DNA of 64,000 bases from NCBI RefSeq assembly GCF_021917145.1, contig NC_061062.1:13526521-13590520 (forward strand), written 5' to 3'. The notes beneath the pieces are model-generated. The model was not told the origin of the DNA. It saw nothing but the letters and a program-made list of their open reading frames with translations, and ran no database searches. Both the position numbers and the translations under genes were made by a program. This DNA is from Hypomesus transpacificus. Lineage: Eukaryota > Chordata > Actinopteri > Osmeriformes > Osmeridae. Shown one piece after another: positions 25,115 through 35,097 of this stretch (position 1 is its first letter; every line of letters starts with the position of its first letter).

Positions 25115-25440
25115 CGTCCATATGGACGTCCATAGACTGACGGCGATGGCTGCTGATCTTTGCATGGATGGACGGACGGCGATGCTGTTCAGAGTGCCGT
25201 CCATAGAGGGAGCATATATTTTGGACGGCGTCATAGCCGTCCATACGGACGGCGATGCTGTTCAGAGTGCCGTCCATAGAGGGAGCAGATATTTTGGACG
25301 GCGATGGATTAGCAGGGACGTCCCTCGTGCCGTCCATAGAGGGAGCAGATATTTTGGACGGCGTCATAGCCGTCCATATGGACGGCGATGCTGTTCAGAG
25401 TGCCGTCCATAGAGGGAGCATATATTTTGGACGGCGATGA
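25115..25440. repeat. GCCGTCC/GGACGGC array in the left arm
   Basis: Thirteen copies of the heptamer GCCGTCC (six forward, seven inverted) occur here. They lie in about four related units that carry GATGCTGTTCAGAGTGCC and CATAGAGGGAGCA. GGACGTCC palindromes occur near 25110-25131 and 25316. Each unit can itself form a small hairpin. Confidence 0.85.
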
Positions 25441-25476
25441 ATTGAATGTTTAGCAGGCTGTTGAGCTAACAGAACT

Positions 25477-26370
25477 GCCGAAGGCTACCATAGCATGTAG
25501 CTAGCTACATTAACTTTGGATGACTCAATCTTTTGTCAAGTTAATTTGTATGAATTGCATGTTAGTGCAATATTTACGCCTTCTGTTTTTTTACATAATC
25601 AGCAGTATGATCTCATGACAATATAGACTTGAAAAACAATATGTTATGGTTTGGGTTTGCCTATAGGCTACATATATTTTAATTATTTCGAGAATTGTTA
25701 ATAAAGACTCATTTAAAAGGTTAACATTGTGTTATGACCCTATGAAATACATTGCCATTTAGGTCTTTTAAACCGTCAGTTTAAAGTGTTTTATGGGTGG
25801 ATTTGAAGCCACCAGTCAGTAGCTCCAATCTTGCGCACGAACTTTGCGCACGGAGACAAACGCAAAACAACAAACACTCGCTTGGAGCGGAGACCAATGC
25901 AAAACACAATACGATGTGTTGAGCCAAACCAAAGCCGTCAAAGGCTACCATGAATGTAGCTACAGCAACCGTGGATGACTCAATAAGTTTTGTCACGTTA
26001 TTTTGTATTAATTGCATTTAAGTGAAGGCTATATATTTACGCCTTTATTTTATTTTCAACATACAAAAGTAGGCCAATCAACAATATAATCTCATGACAA
26101 TACAGACTTGAAAAACAATATGTTATGGTTAGGGTTTGCCTAGATATAGGCTACATATATTTTAATTATTTCGAGAATTGTTAATAAAGACTCAATTAAG
26201 ATTTTAACATTGTGTTATGACCCTATGAAATACATTGCCCTTTAGGTCTTTTAAGCCGTCAGTTTAAAGTGTTTTATGGGTGGATTTGGAGCCACCAGTC
26301 AGTAGCTCCAATGTTGCGCACGAACCACTTTGAGCGGAGACAAATGCAAAACGTAATAGCCTATGGGCCT
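25477..26370. repeat. Central direct repeat (two units of about 440 bp)
   Basis: The unit starting AAGGCTACCAT at about 25481 recurs at about 25941, with shared stretches such as ACTTGAAAAACAATATGTTA and ACCCTATGAAATACATTGCC. The two direct copies are clearly more diverged than the arms. A third, partial copy lies inverted in the right arm (26380-26640). Confidence 0.8.
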
Positions 26371-26644
26371 AACACTCCAAATGTTAACCTTTTAAATGAG
26401 TCTTTATTAACAATTCTCGAAATAATTAAAATAAATGTAGCCTATAGGCAAACCCAAACCATAACATATTGTTTTTCAAGTCTATATTGTCATGAGATCA
26501 TACTGCTGATTATGTAAAAAAAAACAGAATAAAGGCGTAAATATTGCACTAACATGCAATTCATACAAATTAACTTGACAAAAGATTGAGTCATCCAAAG
26601 TTAATGTAGCTAGCTACATGCTATGGTAGCCTTCGGCAGTTCTG

Positions 26645-26998
26645 TTAGCTCAACAGCCTGCTAAACATTCAATCCATCGCCGTCCAAAATATATGCTCCC
26701 TCTATGGACGGCACTCTGAACAGCATCGCCGTCCATATGGACGGCTATGACGCCGTCCAAAATATCTGCTCCCTCTATGGACGGCACGAGGGACGTCCCT
26801 GCTAATCCATCGCCGTCCAAAATATCTGCTCCCTCTATGGACGGCACTCTGAACAGCATCGCCGTCCATATGGACGGCTATGACGCCGTCCAAAATATAT
26901 GCTCCCTCTATGGACGGCACTCTGAACAGCATCGCCGTCCGTCCATCCATGCAAAGATCAGCAGCCATCGCCGTCAGTCTATGGACGTCCATATGGAC
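26645..26998. repeat. GCCGTCC/GGACGGC array in the right arm (mirror copy)
   Basis: This is the inverted counterpart of the left-arm array with near-identical unit order. One visible difference is CATATGG here where one left unit has CATACGG. Confidence 0.85.
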
Positions 26999-27031
26999 GT
27001 CCAAAACGCAAAAAAAGATTTAGCTGCCTCT

Positions 27032-27216
27032 CCAATCACATTTGGATTAACCGCCTAAAAGATTAAAGAAACCAATAGAATCCCGACATTATTTGACAGC
27101 CAGGTACACAAGCCAATCAGATTAGTCACAACAAAGCCTAGCCCGGTACCACCTCTCCCTTGAAGAACATGACCATGGACACACTTAGCTAGCTAGCAAT
27201 CTAGTTTACATAATCA
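27032..27216. promoter_or_regulatory. Right copy of duplicated CCAAT-box promoter (ccdc32 side)
   Basis: By eye this is identical to 24897-25081, with CCAAT boxes at 27032, 27072 and 27113. It is followed directly by the likely first, noncoding ccdc32 exon, which ends with a donor at 27270 (AAAG then GTAAGA). Confidence 0.6.
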
Positions 27217-27517
27217 AATCCTTCTTTCTGTTCTGGAATAAAAGTAAACGGCACTGGCTTGACAGAAAGGTAAGACAATGCTGTTAATGCTTCTAAAGTG
27301 TACCCTAAGGAATGTTTTGCGGCTACCTACGCAGCTTGATAGCCTACTAGTTAGCTATACCTTGTAATACTAGCTAGCAGTGGCATAGCATTTGCGTGTT
27401 AGTGCAACTCATCTGTTCATTTCAATTCATTCGTATCAATTTACTAAACACAGTATTGTATAAAATACTCGTCCGTTTTCCAAGCTATCTGTAGTGTGTC
27501 TTTAGCTTGAGAAACCA

Positions 27518-27547
27518 ATGTCAACGTTTGACTGCCCGTCTCCTTAA
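27518..27547 (+). other. Short upstream ORF in the ccdc32 leader
   Basis: An ATG in the 5' leader opens nine codons before a TAA, 43 bases before the main ATG and in another frame. It lies in the same exon as the start codon (acceptor at about 27504). It may dampen ccdc32 translation; this is inference. Confidence 0.45.
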
Positions 27548-27590
27548 TAATGACATTATCATTCCTTTAAGTGAATCTGAGTGTACCACT

Positions 27591-28741
27591 ATGATTGACG
27601 ACTTCGAGAACAAGGAGGCTCGGTCCAGCGGGGAGCTGTGGTCTGAAATCTGTTCGACTCTGCCTGACGTTGAGGAGGCAGGTCGGGGTGACGAGGCCCA
27701 AGCACAGTTCACAGACTCGTTCCATCCATCGTCGCGGATCGGACCGCAGTCTAACGGCATCTCTGCCGGGCCATGGGAACCCATGGAGGATTCCGATATC
27801 TACATTGCTAGTTTAGGTAGGCTACTACAAAAATATAATTTTTGTTAAGACATTCTGCCTTAACAGCGTCTATTTCCCTTCCTCGTCATCGCCCCTTCAT
27901 TCCATCACTCCTTTCTTCCACTTATTTTTCCTTAATCGTTGTTGTTTTGATTATCGTTGTGATGTGTACAAGCTGGCCTTATTAATATCCTGAAATTGGA
28001 AATATGGAATGTGTCATCCAGAGAACCGTCTGAAGAGACTGAAAGGCCAATCCTCGGAGGTTACATCCAGGGAGATGTTGCGCTCCTTGTCACAGGCTAA
28101 GAAAGAGTGCTGGGACCGGTTCCTCCATGATGCCCAGACCTCCGAGCTCTTCCAGGGGGGAGAAATTGATGGCAGGTGAGCAGGTGACAACAGAGTAGGG
28201 TGCAGGTCAGAGGAGCGACAGAGCAGTGTGAAGGACCTGGCACTTCATTCTATTATATTTCTCTGTAGGCCACTACCTCTATTAGGATCCGTACCCATGA
28301 CTGAATGAAGTATCTATTTCCATGTATTCCTCAAGTTGTTAGTACATCTCAATACCTTGTAGATATGGTGCAAAATTGAACATTTTAGATACTAGGAGAC
28401 TGCCTCATTGTAGAACCATATGTTTAGTAACATCCCCTGTCTCTCTCTCTCTTTTATTCTCTCTTTCTCTCCTCCCTTCCGTGCCCCTCTTCCACTCCTC
28501 TATCCCCAGTGCCCTGGAGCACCTGAAGCGCTGGCTGCTGCCAGAGAAAGTTGCCATTAGCGCTGAGGAGCTAGAGTTCCTTCTCCTGCCCTCTCACCGA
28601 GGAGAAAACGTCACCTCAGAGCCAGAGACCAGCCCTGGCCCAGACACCACAGCACAGTCCCATCAGGCCGGAACCCAGGAGCAGGAGCAGGGGGAGGGCA
28701 CCCGCAGAGTACTGGAGGACTGCCCAACACCAGAGAAATAG
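27591..28741 (+). CDS. ccdc32: Coiled-coil domain-containing protein 32
   Basis: This is the orthologue of human CCDC32 (C15orf57), a small protein reported to help assemble the AP2 clathrin adaptor. Coding exons are 27591-27816, 28022-28175 and 28510-28741 with matching phases, giving 203 aa (human about 185). Landmarks are SSGELWSEICSTLPD, the acidic region ending DSDIYIASLENRLKRLKG, SLSQAKKECWDRFL and SALEHLKRWLLPEKVAIS, all collinear with the human protein. I chose the ATG at 27591 because upstream in-frame codons include no ATG and the human alignment starts near here. A noncoding exon probably lies at about 27217-27269. The C-terminal tail is Pro/Glu-rich and poorly conserved. The gene is divergent from pcmt-like. 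Confidence 0.93.
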
Positions 28742-31345
28742 ACTGGGAGAAAGATGATGATGAAGGCTCTGCTGGTTGGTGCTCAGACATTTGAATGCAC
28801 AGGGACCACAATTCATGTGTTATCTGTTTGTGGTTGAATCATATTAGAAGTGATCATTTTGGACAGATCAATGCTAAACTTGCATGACTGTTAGGTACAT
28901 TTGTTGCCATGTTGATTTTTTGAAAATGGGACCCTTAAAACTGTTAAGTGTTCAAATGTTCATTTTAAAACACCATTACTTTAATAAGGCTAAACTGTAT
29001 TTTTTTTTGTCAAACCATATGTATTTTTAACCCTGTTGTAATTATTGTAGATTAGTTAAAATATATACTGTTGAACCGATATGTACCTGCATCGAACAAG
29101 TAGGAAGAGATGGAAGGGTTTAAAAAAAAAAAAAAAGAAGGAAACTAAGAATACGTTTTGGCCATAGTGTACAGTAGCCTACTTTGAAAAGCCCTCATTT
29201 TGTAATTTTTTCCTGTAATTTTCTGCTCCACCCCAAAAATAATCTAATTATACTGCACAACCCCCACGTTGCCGCTAGGAGGTAGCACTGAGAGTCAAAA
29301 AGGTGAAGCGACAAAGCACCTGTTGTGAAATGCACTAGTAGCCTACTCTTGTATTTTAATAGGAGAGCATTTTGGAGCTTGGAAGCTGTTGTACGCTTTC
29401 TTTCTGTGGTAATGCTAAGACGCTAGCTAATAATAATGCTCCTTGTGACAGTGCTCATTTTTGTCCAGTAACCTATACTGTCATCATAATATCATTGTAT
29501 TGTATTATGGAAGAAAATCCTTAAAGTTTGGTCTCCGGTCGGATCTGGTTGTAGCTTTCTGTAGCTATCGAAAGTTAAAAAATAATAAACACCTTTTGTT
29601 TCGTTCCTGTGATTTTTGTTCGAGAGTTGTATTTTCTTAGTCTTTCTGACTTACGTCCGCGCACCCCCTCCCCTCTCCCAACGCCCCCCACCGCCTACCT
29701 CTTCAAAACCTCCGTCATTCAAGCCTAGGTTAAATAGAAATGTGTACATCGAAAAGAACATATGGCTTTAGCAAATGCTTTATCCAGAAGATGATTATTA
29801 TCACCAACTGAAACCACCTGCTTAGAACTGAGCCAAAACCTGGCAGACATTGTAATATTTATCTGTGCTGTCAAGACGTATTGTGCTATCTGCATAACCT
29901 GAGTTCCTCTTGTCTCTTAAAAGACGAAGTTTGGAAAATAAACAGAACGGAGCTGCTTAGTAGCAGTACAGACGCTTTGCAGCAAGCACAAGGACGTTTA
30001 TGCTAACACTGAAGTTTTATTTTGCAACTGTGTCCGATTGGGCATATTTAGTTGGACGTCTTGCTAAGACTTCAAGGTAAGATTAGAACTGCAGCTTCAC
30101 AATTACGTTTTGGAAACCCCCCAAAATTAATTGAGATTTTCTAAAGATTGGAAAATTACTTAATTATTAATTTGTTTAAGTGTATTTAAATTCTGCAAAG
30201 CACATATGCCTTTTTGTGGAAGGGATATGTTGATGTGATATTTATTAGTTAGCATCAGTTAGAATAATACGTTTTATAATCTATAATAGATTTCACAATT
30301 GACCATCATATTTTAAATATTATATATTTTTTTATATGGCTGTACACGTTTTTGTTTCTCACTAATGATCCCTTATCCTTACTGAACAACGAGGCAGCGC
30401 AGTAAATATTTTAGGTGAGATTATATTGGAGTTGAGTTTGGAGCCTGTATGAATCTGGCATGAATATGTTATTGTTTAAAATCATTAAATGGTCACTGAG
30501 TTATTCGTCATTTTGAGATAGACCAGTTCTTAAGCTATGCCTTTCTCAGAACTCTTGCAGTCATGAATGGATCACTGCTCTATTCACTTCAGTGGTGCCT
30601 GCATCTCTGTCGTGGTTCCATAATTGCCTCATGCAGAGTAGCCAGGAACCCTATGATCAGTGTGTTCATGTTTATTCAGCACTTTCCTCAGTGAGATCAG
30701 TGAGGTGCCTCTTAATTGGCTGATGTGTATGAGCTCCGATATCTGCCCTAGTTTGCTTCTTGTCCAAAATATTGTTTTTAATAATGGCACAGAATTGTCA
30801 GTAGGACATCTAGTTTAACCAAAAATGGGATCTCATTCAGTATTTATAACAAAATGCACAGTAAACTGTGCTTTTCCCCAAATATGGTAAATTGTGAGTG
30901 TGCATGAGTGTGCGTGAGCGTGCGCGAGTCTGTGTGTCTGCATGTGTGTTGAAGGCCATCAGGACCATTTTAGTCTTTAGTGCATGTACAGAACAAGGCA
31001 GACAGTCCAGCCAAAATGCAGACCATTGTTCAGTCCTGGTTATTGACCTTAACACAGGCTGCACTTAAAGGTCTAGGGTCAGAATTCGGTGCAATCATTC
31101 TAACAATGGGATCGTCAGGACACTGTGATATGAAAAAGATGTTAAGCCCACAATAGGATATGCAGGACAGAGTCATCTTAAAGGCCATATAGGTCGTAGT
31201 TGAGTAGTTAATTGAGACACTTGGTCTCGATGATGATGAGCCCTTTAGCAGTGATTTACACTCCCAGTTGAAATTTCCACGCCTCTTTGTTCTGTTTGCC
31301 TTTCAATTGAAAACATCCTCTGTGTTTAGGAGGCACTGCACCGTG
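28742..31345. other. Intergenic region between ccdc32 and the GPCR gene
   Basis: The ccdc32 3'UTR lies at the left end. A poly-A run occurs near 29122. A CTTCAAG/GTAAGATT donor at about 30076 could end a noncoding first exon of the receptor gene, paired with the acceptor just before 31331. Nothing else is recognised. Confidence 0.5.
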
Positions 31346-32527
31346 ATGGACCTGGTAAATGTTCAGAAAGACTCTTGGGAGGACACATCTCTCCATGCCA
31401 TCTCATTCTCCTCTACCCCCACCCCCACCTCGTCCCCATCTGTTCACTCCTCCACCAACTCCACCTCCTTCTCTGGAGTGGACCTGCTGTTGGACCTGAA
31501 GCCTCTTTTCATCCCTCTTTACTCAACGGTGGTTTTGGTGGCCTGCTGTGGGAACCTTCTCCTCCTCTTCCTTATTGGTTTCAACAAGAAGACTCACAGC
31601 ACCACCAACTTCCTGATTGCAAACCTGGCGCTGGTCGACCTGGTCATGTGCCTGTTCTGCGTGCCCTTCACTGCATTCTACGCCTTTGACAAGCGAGGCT
31701 GGATATTCGGCGGCTTCATGTGTCACTTTGTCAACGTCATGCAGCCTGCCACCGTTTTCGCCGCTGTCCTCTCTCTCACGGCCATCGCGGTGGACCGGTA
31801 CGTGGTTGTGGCCTATCCGATTCGCCGGCGTGCTGGTGGGCAGTTCTGCTGGGGTCTCGTGGTGGTGATCTGGCTGAGCTCTCTGGCGCTCTCCGCCCCG
31901 ACAGCTCTGCACACGGCCCACCTGGACCTCAGCGCAGCGGGCCTCAGCATGACCATCTGCGAGGAGTTCTGGCCTGACCAGGACCACGGACGCCTCCTCT
32001 ACTCCTGCTTCCTCCTCCTCTTCTCTTACTTCCTACCTCTGGCAGCTGTGTCTGTCTCCTACTGTGCCATTTCACATCACCTGAGGCAGAGGACGACCTC
32101 TGACCTGGTCGCCAGTCACAGTTGCAGCCAGGCGACATGGGGGAAGAGAAGGAGGAAGACCTTTGTCCTGCTGCTGGTGTCGGTGCTGTGCTTTGCCTGT
32201 TCCTGGCTCCCCCTGCAGGTGGTCAATCTCATCCGTGACCTGGACCCAGACTTCTCCATCCTGGGGAAGAGTCACGTCAACCTCATCCAGGTGTGCTGCC
32301 ACCTGCTGGCCATGAGCTCCGCCTGCTACAACCCTTTCATCTATGCCTCTCTCCACAGCAAGTTCCTGTCCTACTTATGTCGTCACTTCCTACCACGCCT
32401 CAGGGGCGGGGCTCAGGGGCAGAGCAGTCTTACAACGTCTCACAGACTGCCACGCCTAAACACTTCCTCAACAATGGCGGACATCCCTGTTGCCGTTGGT
32501 AAAAAGATACCTCAGGACAGCTACTGA
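31346..32527 (+). CDS. Prolactin-releasing peptide receptor-like GPCR
   Basis: This is a class A seven-helix receptor of 393 aa, coded in one exon. It resembles PRLHR (GPR10), which binds RFamide peptides of the PrRP/C-RFa type. Matches to the family are FIPLYSTVVLVACCGN (TM1), TTNFLIANLALVDLVMC (TM2), FDKRGWIFGGFMCHF with the conserved Cys before TM3, LTAIAVDRYVVVAYPIRRR (DRY motif), ICEEFWPDQD in the second extracellular loop, CSWLPLQVVNLIRDLDPD (TM6 and loop) and SSACYNPFIYASLHSKF (NPxxY variant). The N-terminus is Ser/Thr-rich with NST sites. The ATG at 31346 follows a TTTAG acceptor, so a 5'UTR intron is likely. It is closer to PRLHR than to NPY receptors and is probably the second vertebrate paralogue (prlhr2 type), although I cannot separate the paralogues by eye. 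Confidence 0.88.
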   Translation: MDLVNVQKDSWEDTSLHAISFSSTPTPTSSPSVHSSTNSTSFSGVDLLLDLKPLFIPLYSTVVLVACCGNLLLLFLIGFNKKTHSTTNFLIANLALVDLVMCLFCVPFTAFYAFDKRGWIFGGFMCHFVNVMQPATVFAAVLSLTAIAVDRYVVVAYPIRRRAGGQFCWGLVVVIWLSSLALSAPTALHTAHLDLSAAGLSMTICEEFWPDQDHGRLLYSCFLLLFSYFLPLAAVSVSYCAISHHLRQRTTSDLVASHSCSQATWGKRRRKTFVLLLVSVLCFACSWLPLQVVNLIRDLDPDFSILGKSHVNLIQVCCHLLAMSSACYNPFIYASLHSKFLSYLCRHFLPRLRGGAQGQSSLTTSHRLPRLNTSSTMADIPVAVGKKIPQDSY

Positions 32528-32937
32528 GGACCTTAGAAGGTATCCTTGGAGCTGACATGGTAGACATGGTGGGTTGATTGACAGAAGACATCCTGGGCTG
32601 CTATTGCGGACTTGTACAAGACTGCTACAGACAGGACCATAATCTGTTGGAGTCAAATTGGAGTTTCTATACAATCCCAGTCAAAAGTTTGGACACATTT
32701 TCCCAATTCCCCGTGAACTTAGTTCGGTCTGGCCTCAGAAGACACTAATGACTGTATATCAGGTGGTAGAGCCTGAAGCAGGTTCTGCTTTGGCCTGGTA
32801 AAGAATTTAGTATATTCCTGTCCTGCCAACCAATGATTAAATATATCCCCTAAAATCAGAATTTAAATATTATAGAGCTTCTGCTAAATGAGTAAATGTA
32901 ATATTATTAAAGACAGGCCTTTTCTATAGCTGAACTA

Positions 32938-33124
32938 GGGGAGTCAGGTGGCTGAGCGGTTAAGGAATCGGGCTAGTAATCTGAAGGTTGCCATTTCGAT
33001 TCCCGGCCATGCCAAATGACGTTGTGTCCCTTGGGCAAGACACTTCACCCTACTTGCCTCAGGGAGAATGTCCCTGTACTTACTGTAAATCGCTCTGGAT
33101 TAATTCGTCTGCTAAATATAAATG
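32938..33124 (+). mobile_element. tRNA-derived SINE (V-SINE-like), full length
   Basis: Same family as the copy at 10681: head GGTGGCTGAGCGGTTAAGG, B-box-like CATTTCGATTCCCG, body AATGACGTTGTGTCCC and a slightly decayed tail (ATCGCTCTGGATTAATTCG, CTGCTAAATATAAATG). Confidence 0.85.
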
Positions 33125-35061
33125 AACTGTTTTGCATGCAGGAAAGGTTTCTGAGATGTCTGCAAATCAATTATTTAATTGTGAAAGTGTATGCTTTAAA
33201 CAGGGTAAACTTAGTTCTTATTGATTTAGCAAAAAGTTGTACATATTTTGTATAATATACAGTATATATCTTAGCAGTATCAAATGTGTTGTGCAAATAT
33301 AATAACATCCCATGTTAATTGTTGTGCTGAAACTGTTGAGCTTAATGCATCTGTAGATAAACATATTGATCATTCATTTTATATGTATCTTTATGGTGAA
33401 CACCAGAGATGACATTTGGAAGAAGAGAGCAGCTATGGAAACATATTGTTGATAAAGATTCCTTCTTCATCTAGGTGTCATTTAACAACTGTCTGGATTT
33501 CTCTCTAAGATGAAGAAGCAGTGTGATATTTGAGACAAATACCCCCCCCCCCCCCTCCCTTGAGTGCACCTGAATGCCAAAGTTAACACCAGCGTGGGAT
33601 ACATATCTTGATATTGTAGATTTATCAAAGTGCAGGGAATGGTTGAACAAAATAAGTACTGGATATCAAGAAGCAAATCAACATCAACCAGGTGTCTCCC
33701 AAAACGTTCTCCTAATGCAGGTTTTGAATCAGTCATGGTTTGTATGGGTACTGTAATGGCAATTTTTGACATAGTTACAATATCTATGTTTCTTAGACAA
33801 TTACTATTACGTTCAGAAACTGAACCTTGGTCGCAATTTAAATTACAAAATGAGCTCTCACATCTTTTAGAAACGTCTCACTGTGTCCAGTTACATTCAC
33901 CTGTAGGGAACCAAACGCAGTCAACAAGTAGACGATGTGTCCTGTACACGTTTGTTCAAGGTTCAGAGTTCCCAATCCATAAATGATACGCACATTTAAT
34001 ATATACCACCACTCCTGGTTACAGAATAAATAGCTCATTATATGAGTTTGATATTCATCTGTCGTTGCACATTCTTACAACAGAGTAGATTGTGAATGGT
34101 CTCTAGTGATCAATTCAATGTGTTGTTAACGGTGCAGGGCACAGACCGGTCACCTTGCTTGGATGTGAAGCAGCACCAGAGCTTGGTACATGGAGGGTGT
34201 GAATCACCCCTTTAAAAGCAGACAGTAATCATCTTTCTATTCACTGAATAGAGAGAGGGACTAAAGCCGCAGAAGGGCACATCACATTCAACGTGGAATC
34301 AATGTGATACTGATGACGGCAAGAAACGTTTTATATCTTAAAGGTCATAACGCATTTTTATAGTATACAAATCCAGTTCTCCTCTGTGTTATTAGAAGAC
34401 CCATTATGCCATTATTTGTCGATGGGTGTACTAAGTAAGCTGTTAATACAGTAACACTGAATTATGCTTTTTTGATAAGTGTATTATTGCTTTTACCTTG
34501 CGCTGTCCATGGTCCTGAAGCCCTCCAAATGATAGAAATCCGAAACAACAACTGTCTTTGTCATTGTATATCTCAGGTTAGGGTCCACAACCTTCTGGGT
34601 CTACAAATTCATTGGTCTGAATTGGTGTGTTTTTGTGTGTTGTTTACCTAAATCTTGGCACTCTTTGTTCAGTGTATTGGCCAAACATTAAATACAAATA
34701 AAGTTCTATGTTCATCTATTGAGACAGAGTGATACTTTTGTATTGTAGCTAAACGCTTCCTGATGAGTACCCTGTCTTCACTCTCTCTTCATCTCAAGGA
34801 GAGTGTACGTATGTGGGTGGAGTAGGCCTATGGAGAGACAAAGCCCTGTGTCAGTCCCAGACCAGGTGGGAAAAATAAAGAATAAAGGTCACCTATCTAA
34901 TAATATCTAAGTGCTTGCCTCCTTCAAGGCCCACGCAACACATTCTACACACATTATCAGCCTGTGCGAAACAACAGCAAAGACTTGGCAGGGGGGAGAG
35001 CTAGGTTGAATATAAACACACACACATGCTTTCATATGTTTTGTAATTGCACAATCATTTC

Positions 35062-35097
35062 TGAACCTTTTCTGTCGTTTTCTACAGAAAAGGTTCA
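35062..35097. other. Perfect 14-bp inverted repeat, 8-nt loop
   Basis: TGAACCTTTTCTGT at 35062-35075 is the exact reverse complement of 35084-35097. No poly-T follows and no known RNA family is recognised. Confidence 0.7.

Larger units (their letters stand above)
25082..27031. mobile_element. 1950-bp palindromic foldback element
   Basis: The left end reads GAGAGGCAGCTAAATC and the right end is its reverse complement. Inverted arms run about 25082-25728 and 26380-27032, with only a few substitutions and small indels seen by eye. There is no ATG-initiated ORF of recognisable content; the frames of about 100 codons arise from the internal repeats. The element is flanked by 185-bp direct repeats instead of a short target duplication. 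I do not recognise the family. Confidence 0.85.

Noticed and set aside
25110-25440. Open frames of 60-103 codons in the palindrome arms with repeated Asp-Gly-Asp-Ala-Val-Gln-Ser peptides
   Set aside because: They are translations of the tandem GCCGTCC units, appear in several frames and on both arms, and match no protein family I know.
27507-27590. 28 extra codons before the ccdc32 start
   Set aside because: The frame opens at TTG and this stretch is leader sequence with an out-of-frame ATG.
31268-31345. 26 extra codons at the start of the GPCR frame
   Set aside because: They begin at TTG and cross a likely acceptor (TTTAG at 31329); the ATG at 31346 fits the family better.
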